NCBI GenBank assembly: GCA_021107635.1
Contig: JAIOSL010000030.1
Coordinates: 1-37,531, forward strand
DNA: 37,531 bases
Origin: an archaeon
GTDB taxonomy: Archaea; B1Sed10-29; WALL01; JAGHAM01
Direction of reading: 5' to 3'
Shown: positions 36,008 to 37,531 of the stretch, in pieces
Layout: each line of letters opens with the position of its first letter
Position numbering within the stretch: the first letter of the stretch is position 1
The notes under the pieces: generated by a model
What the model saw: the letters and a program-made list of their open reading frames with translations, nothing else
Databases searched by the model: none
What the model was told of the DNA's origin: nothing
Position numbers and translations under genes: made by a program

Positions 36008-36110
36008 AGCCCCGTCGTGTAGCGGCCACTTTTTTCGCAAGGAAAAAGCCGTAAAATCATACTGGCCTTTGAAGCCAGTGACCGCGGTTCGAATCCGCGC
36101 GGGGCTACCA
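36008..36110 (+). tRNA. tRNA-Gln(UUG) with an insertion in the D loop and encoded CCA
   Basis: The acceptor stem AGCCCCG/CGGGGCT is a perfect 7-bp stem including the A1-U72 pair expected for archaeal tRNA-Gln handled by the GatDE pathway. The anticodon arm is CTGGC-CTTTGAA-GCCAG with anticodon TTG (Gln, CAA codons), with no intron in the loop. The T arm is CGCGG-TTCGAAT-CCGCG. The discriminator is A, followed by genomic CCA. Between the D-stem halves (GTG with CAT/CAC options) there are about 27 extra bases, so an ordinary D arm forms only if they are removed. TTTTTAAA near 35971 is a possible TATA box. The last bases overlap the convergent archaeosortase stop. Confidence 0.92.
36029..36055 (+). 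other. Probable non-canonical intron in the tRNA-Gln D loop
   Basis: The insertion folds as CTTTTTTC-GCAA-GGAAAAAG, an 8-bp stem (one G-U pair) capped by a GNRA tetraloop. Alternatively CGGC (36023-36026) pairs with GCCG (36048-36051) below a 3-nt bulge CAC, with TAA as the opposite bulge. That arrangement resembles a relaxed bulge-helix-bulge splice site. Removing 36029-36055 restores a D loop of normal size (AGCGGCCAA). The exact borders could shift by one to three bases. Confidence 0.6.
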
Positions 36111-36617
36111 CTTCTCTTCACTCAAAGAAACTTTCTCACGCTTTAAAATAACCAAGTACACACCCATAACCAAAATAATACTCAAAAACCAAAACCCGTT
36201 ATGAAGCGATTCAATTAACCCCCTGCCAAAACTTAAAGTCAAAGTAACACGCAAAACATTCCACAAAACAAACAAAGGTAAACCCAATAAAGCATACAAA
36301 AGCTTGTTCTTTAAAGGAGTAGCATACAACAAACCAGCAAAAATAGAATAAGAAACCACGCCAGTACAAGAAGAAACAATAGTGAAATTAATTAGAGTTC
36401 CACCTAAAAGAGTTAAAGTCAAACCACTTAAAAAAACATTGACTCCAATCAAACCCAACAAAAAATTTGCACCAGAAGCAACAATAACCTTCAAAGGAAA
36501 CAAAAAATCAGGAAAAGCAAAACCCATCGCTTTTGAAAATTCAGGAATCAAGAAAAAAAGATACAAAAGAACAAAAACCAAGAAAAACCGTTGCATAAAC
36601 TCCCTTAAAGTTACCAT
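36105..36617 (-). CDS. Archaeosortase/exosortase family protein (170 aa)
   Basis: A polytopic membrane protein carrying the three catalytic residues of the exosortase/archaeosortase family: Cys84 in IVSSCTGVVSYSIF, Arg123 in WNVLRVTLTL and His139 in ESLHNGFWF. There are about five membrane helices and no extra domain, so it is the short form. These transpeptidase-like enzymes recognise a C-terminal tripartite signal (short motif, membrane helix, basic tail) and, in the studied haloarchaeal case, support lipid attachment of surface proteins. ATG 36617 overlaps the carS stop by 7 bp (ATGGTAA), so it is translated together with CarS. Its stop overlaps the tRNA-Gln 3' end. Its substrate is not identified; the 803-aa protein tail is a candidate. 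Confidence 0.9.
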   Translation of the reverse strand: MVTLREFMQRFFLVFVLLYLFFLIPEFSKAMGFAFPDFLFPLKVIVASGANFLLGLIGVNVFLSGLTLTLLGGTLINFTIVSSCTGVVSYSIFAGLLYATPLKNKLLYALLGLPLFVLWNVLRVTLTLSFGRGLIESLHNGFWFLSIILVMGVYLVILKREKVSLSEEKW

Positions 36618-37144
36618 GGGACCGCCTTAAAACCAAGCCTATGAGCAATAAAATTAGAAATTATGTGCAACACTGGAGTCAAAACTAATATAACAAGAAC
36701 AGACAAAAAATCAGGAAAAGCTACAACTGGAACAAAATACAAAAGCAAAAACGAAAAAAGCAACGCACCGAAAATAAAATCCCATTGATCGAGCAAAGGG
36801 GTGGCCTGACCCCGCTTTAAATCAAAACGTCTCTTAAAAAAAGAACCAACAGAATCACCAGTCATTGCTCCAAACGCAAGAAAAAAACCAAGAAGAATAG
36901 TTCCCTCTGAAAAAGTACCTCCTACTAACATAACAGAACCAGCTTGAACAACACTTGCTAAAGTTCCAAAACAAACACCAGACAAAAAACCGCCAAAAGT
37001 CTTACCTCGACCAAGCAAAGGTTTACCATCCAAAAACTTTAACCCCTGATCAAGAGGATGCCGATCATGAATTATTACCGCAGAAGCATTAGCAACATAA
37101 GCAGGCAAAATAAACCAAATCGCACCCAAAAAAACATTAAGCAT
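36611..37144 (-). CDS. carS: CDP-archaeol synthase CarS (177 aa)
   Basis: CDP-2,3-bis-(O-geranylgeranyl)-sn-glycerol synthase transfers CMP from CTP to the unsaturated archaeal lipid phosphate, forming the activated precursor for polar lipid head groups. Family features (formerly DUF46): an N-terminal helix with LPAYVANASAVI, PLDQGLKFLDGKPLLGRGKT, GDSVGSFFKRR (96-106), and LLDQWDFIFGAL (117-128). About five membrane helices; normal length. ATG 37144. The overlap with the archaeosortase gene suggests a shared mRNA, and the enzyme's product lies upstream of the lipids used in archaeosortase-dependent anchoring. Confidence 0.95.
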   Translation of the reverse strand: MLNVFLGAIWFILPAYVANASAVIIHDRHPLDQGLKFLDGKPLLGRGKTFGGFLSGVCFGTLASVVQAGSVMLVGGTFSEGTILLGFFLAFGAMTGDSVGSFFKRRFDLKRGQATPLLDQWDFIFGALLFSFLLLYFVPVVAFPDFLSVLVILVLTPVLHIISNFIAHRLGFKAVPW

Positions 37145-37178
37145 TCTACTACATTGTACTCTGTCTTAATTTTAATAC

Positions 37179-37531
37179 TTAACTGTGAGAAAACTTCTGC
37201 TTAAACTCATTAAGCACTATCTCGGGAGACTTCTCCTTAAACTCAACAGGATCCCCCTCTAAAGCAAAAACCATAGAAGGCCTTTTGATTCCCAATTTCT
37301 TAAAAAGCTTTTTTTCAGTTCTGTTAGGTTTCCTTAATTTGCCCTTTACATCTCCACAAATCAATTCAAACCTCTTGAAAAACATAGATTCTTCCTCAAG
37401 CTGATAATGATGAGAATCGAGTAAATCTTTCTTCTGGATAGCCTTGAACAACTGCTTGTGAGTGCGGATTTTATCTAAATTCAAGATACTCTTATCAACC
37501 CAATACTCTTGATTATCGTTCTTGATCTCTC
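37179..37531 (-). CDS. Hypothetical protein, 5' part outside the window (at least 117 codons)
   Basis: The track begins this frame at a TTG (37484), but the frame stays open to the right edge (EIKNDNQEYWVDKSILNLDK before that point), so the true start probably lies beyond the window. The visible part is hydrophilic, Lys/Glu-rich and soluble. It contains THKQLFKAIQKKDLLDSHHY, RFELICGDVKGKLRKPN and KKLFKKLGIKRPSMVFALEG, and ends LNEFKQKFSHS. No family recognised. It ends 34 bp upstream of carS on the same strand and may be in the same transcription unit. Confidence 0.6.
   Translation of the reverse strand, partial: EIKNDNQEYWVDKSILNLDKIRTHKQLFKAIQKKDLLDSHHYQLEEESMFFKRFELICGDVKGKLRKPNRTEKKLFKKLGIKRPSMVFALEGDPVEFKEKSPEIVLNEFKQKFSHS

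Noticed and set aside
36008-36110. Extra bases in the tRNA as a long variable arm (Ser/Leu type)
   Set aside because: The variable loop is only 4 nt (TGAC); the extra bases lie before the anticodon arm.
1-37531. CRISPR array, integrase, transposase or phage genes
   Set aside because: No short direct-repeat/spacer pattern, transposase motif or capsid-type protein was seen on either strand; the repeats present encode protein modules.

Overview
The window is archaeal, most likely from a DPANN-type or other uncultured small-genome lineage; that placement is inference. Archaeal markers seen directly are eS1 (RPS3Ae), archaeal-type uS15, a free-standing Bud32 kinase, CDP-archaeol synthase (CarS), an archaeosortase, a KaiC-like ATPase, a DUF92 protein, archaeal TATA boxes with likely leaderless starts, and a tRNA-Gln with an A1-U72 pair and an insertion in its D loop. 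No bacterial or phage hallmark genes were seen.

Layout. (1) Bases 1-19758, minus strand: one uninterrupted reading frame of at least 6,586 codons that runs off the left edge. The ORF track omits it, apparently because its stop lies outside the window. I read every in-frame triplet and found no stop. It is a giant secreted, Asn/Ser/Thr-rich mosaic of DUF2341, LamG, Ig-like, lectin-like and CBM96/DNRLRE-like modules. It follows, with a 44-bp overlap, a 273-aa membrane-anchored protein (19715-20536). (2) 20537-20935: a divergent control region with two abutting perfect inverted repeats next to the start of the 273-aa gene. (3) 20936-21970, plus strand: AbrB-like protein, winged-helix protein, and a membrane/coiled-coil protein. 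(4) 21967-31829, minus strand: MoxR ATPase, DUF58 protein and BatA-like VWA protein, then a MinD/ParA-like ATPase with its own leaderless-type promoter, then three secreted or surface proteins and a small membrane protein. (5) 31964-35967, plus strand: an alaX remnant with a nonsense codon, bud32, an XTP/dITP pyrophosphatase, rps15, a 38-codon ORF, rps3ae, a DUF92 gene and a kaiC-like gene. (6) tRNA-Gln(UUG) at 36008-36110. (7) 36105-37531, minus strand: an archaeosortase coupled to carS, and a hypothetical gene cut by the right edge.

How the parts may work together (inference). Over 80% of the minus-strand coding capacity left of 28 kb encodes exported proteins. MoxR-DUF58-VWA proteins are commonly linked to assembly or quality control of envelope complexes. 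The MinD-like ATPase carries a C-terminal amphipathic tail and could position such a complex at the membrane. The AbrB-like and winged-helix proteins sit divergently from the giant gene and are the natural candidates to bind the inverted repeats. At the far end the archaeosortase overlaps the gene for CDP-archaeol synthase, which makes the precursor of archaeal polar lipids. This pairs a protein-sorting enzyme with lipid supply.
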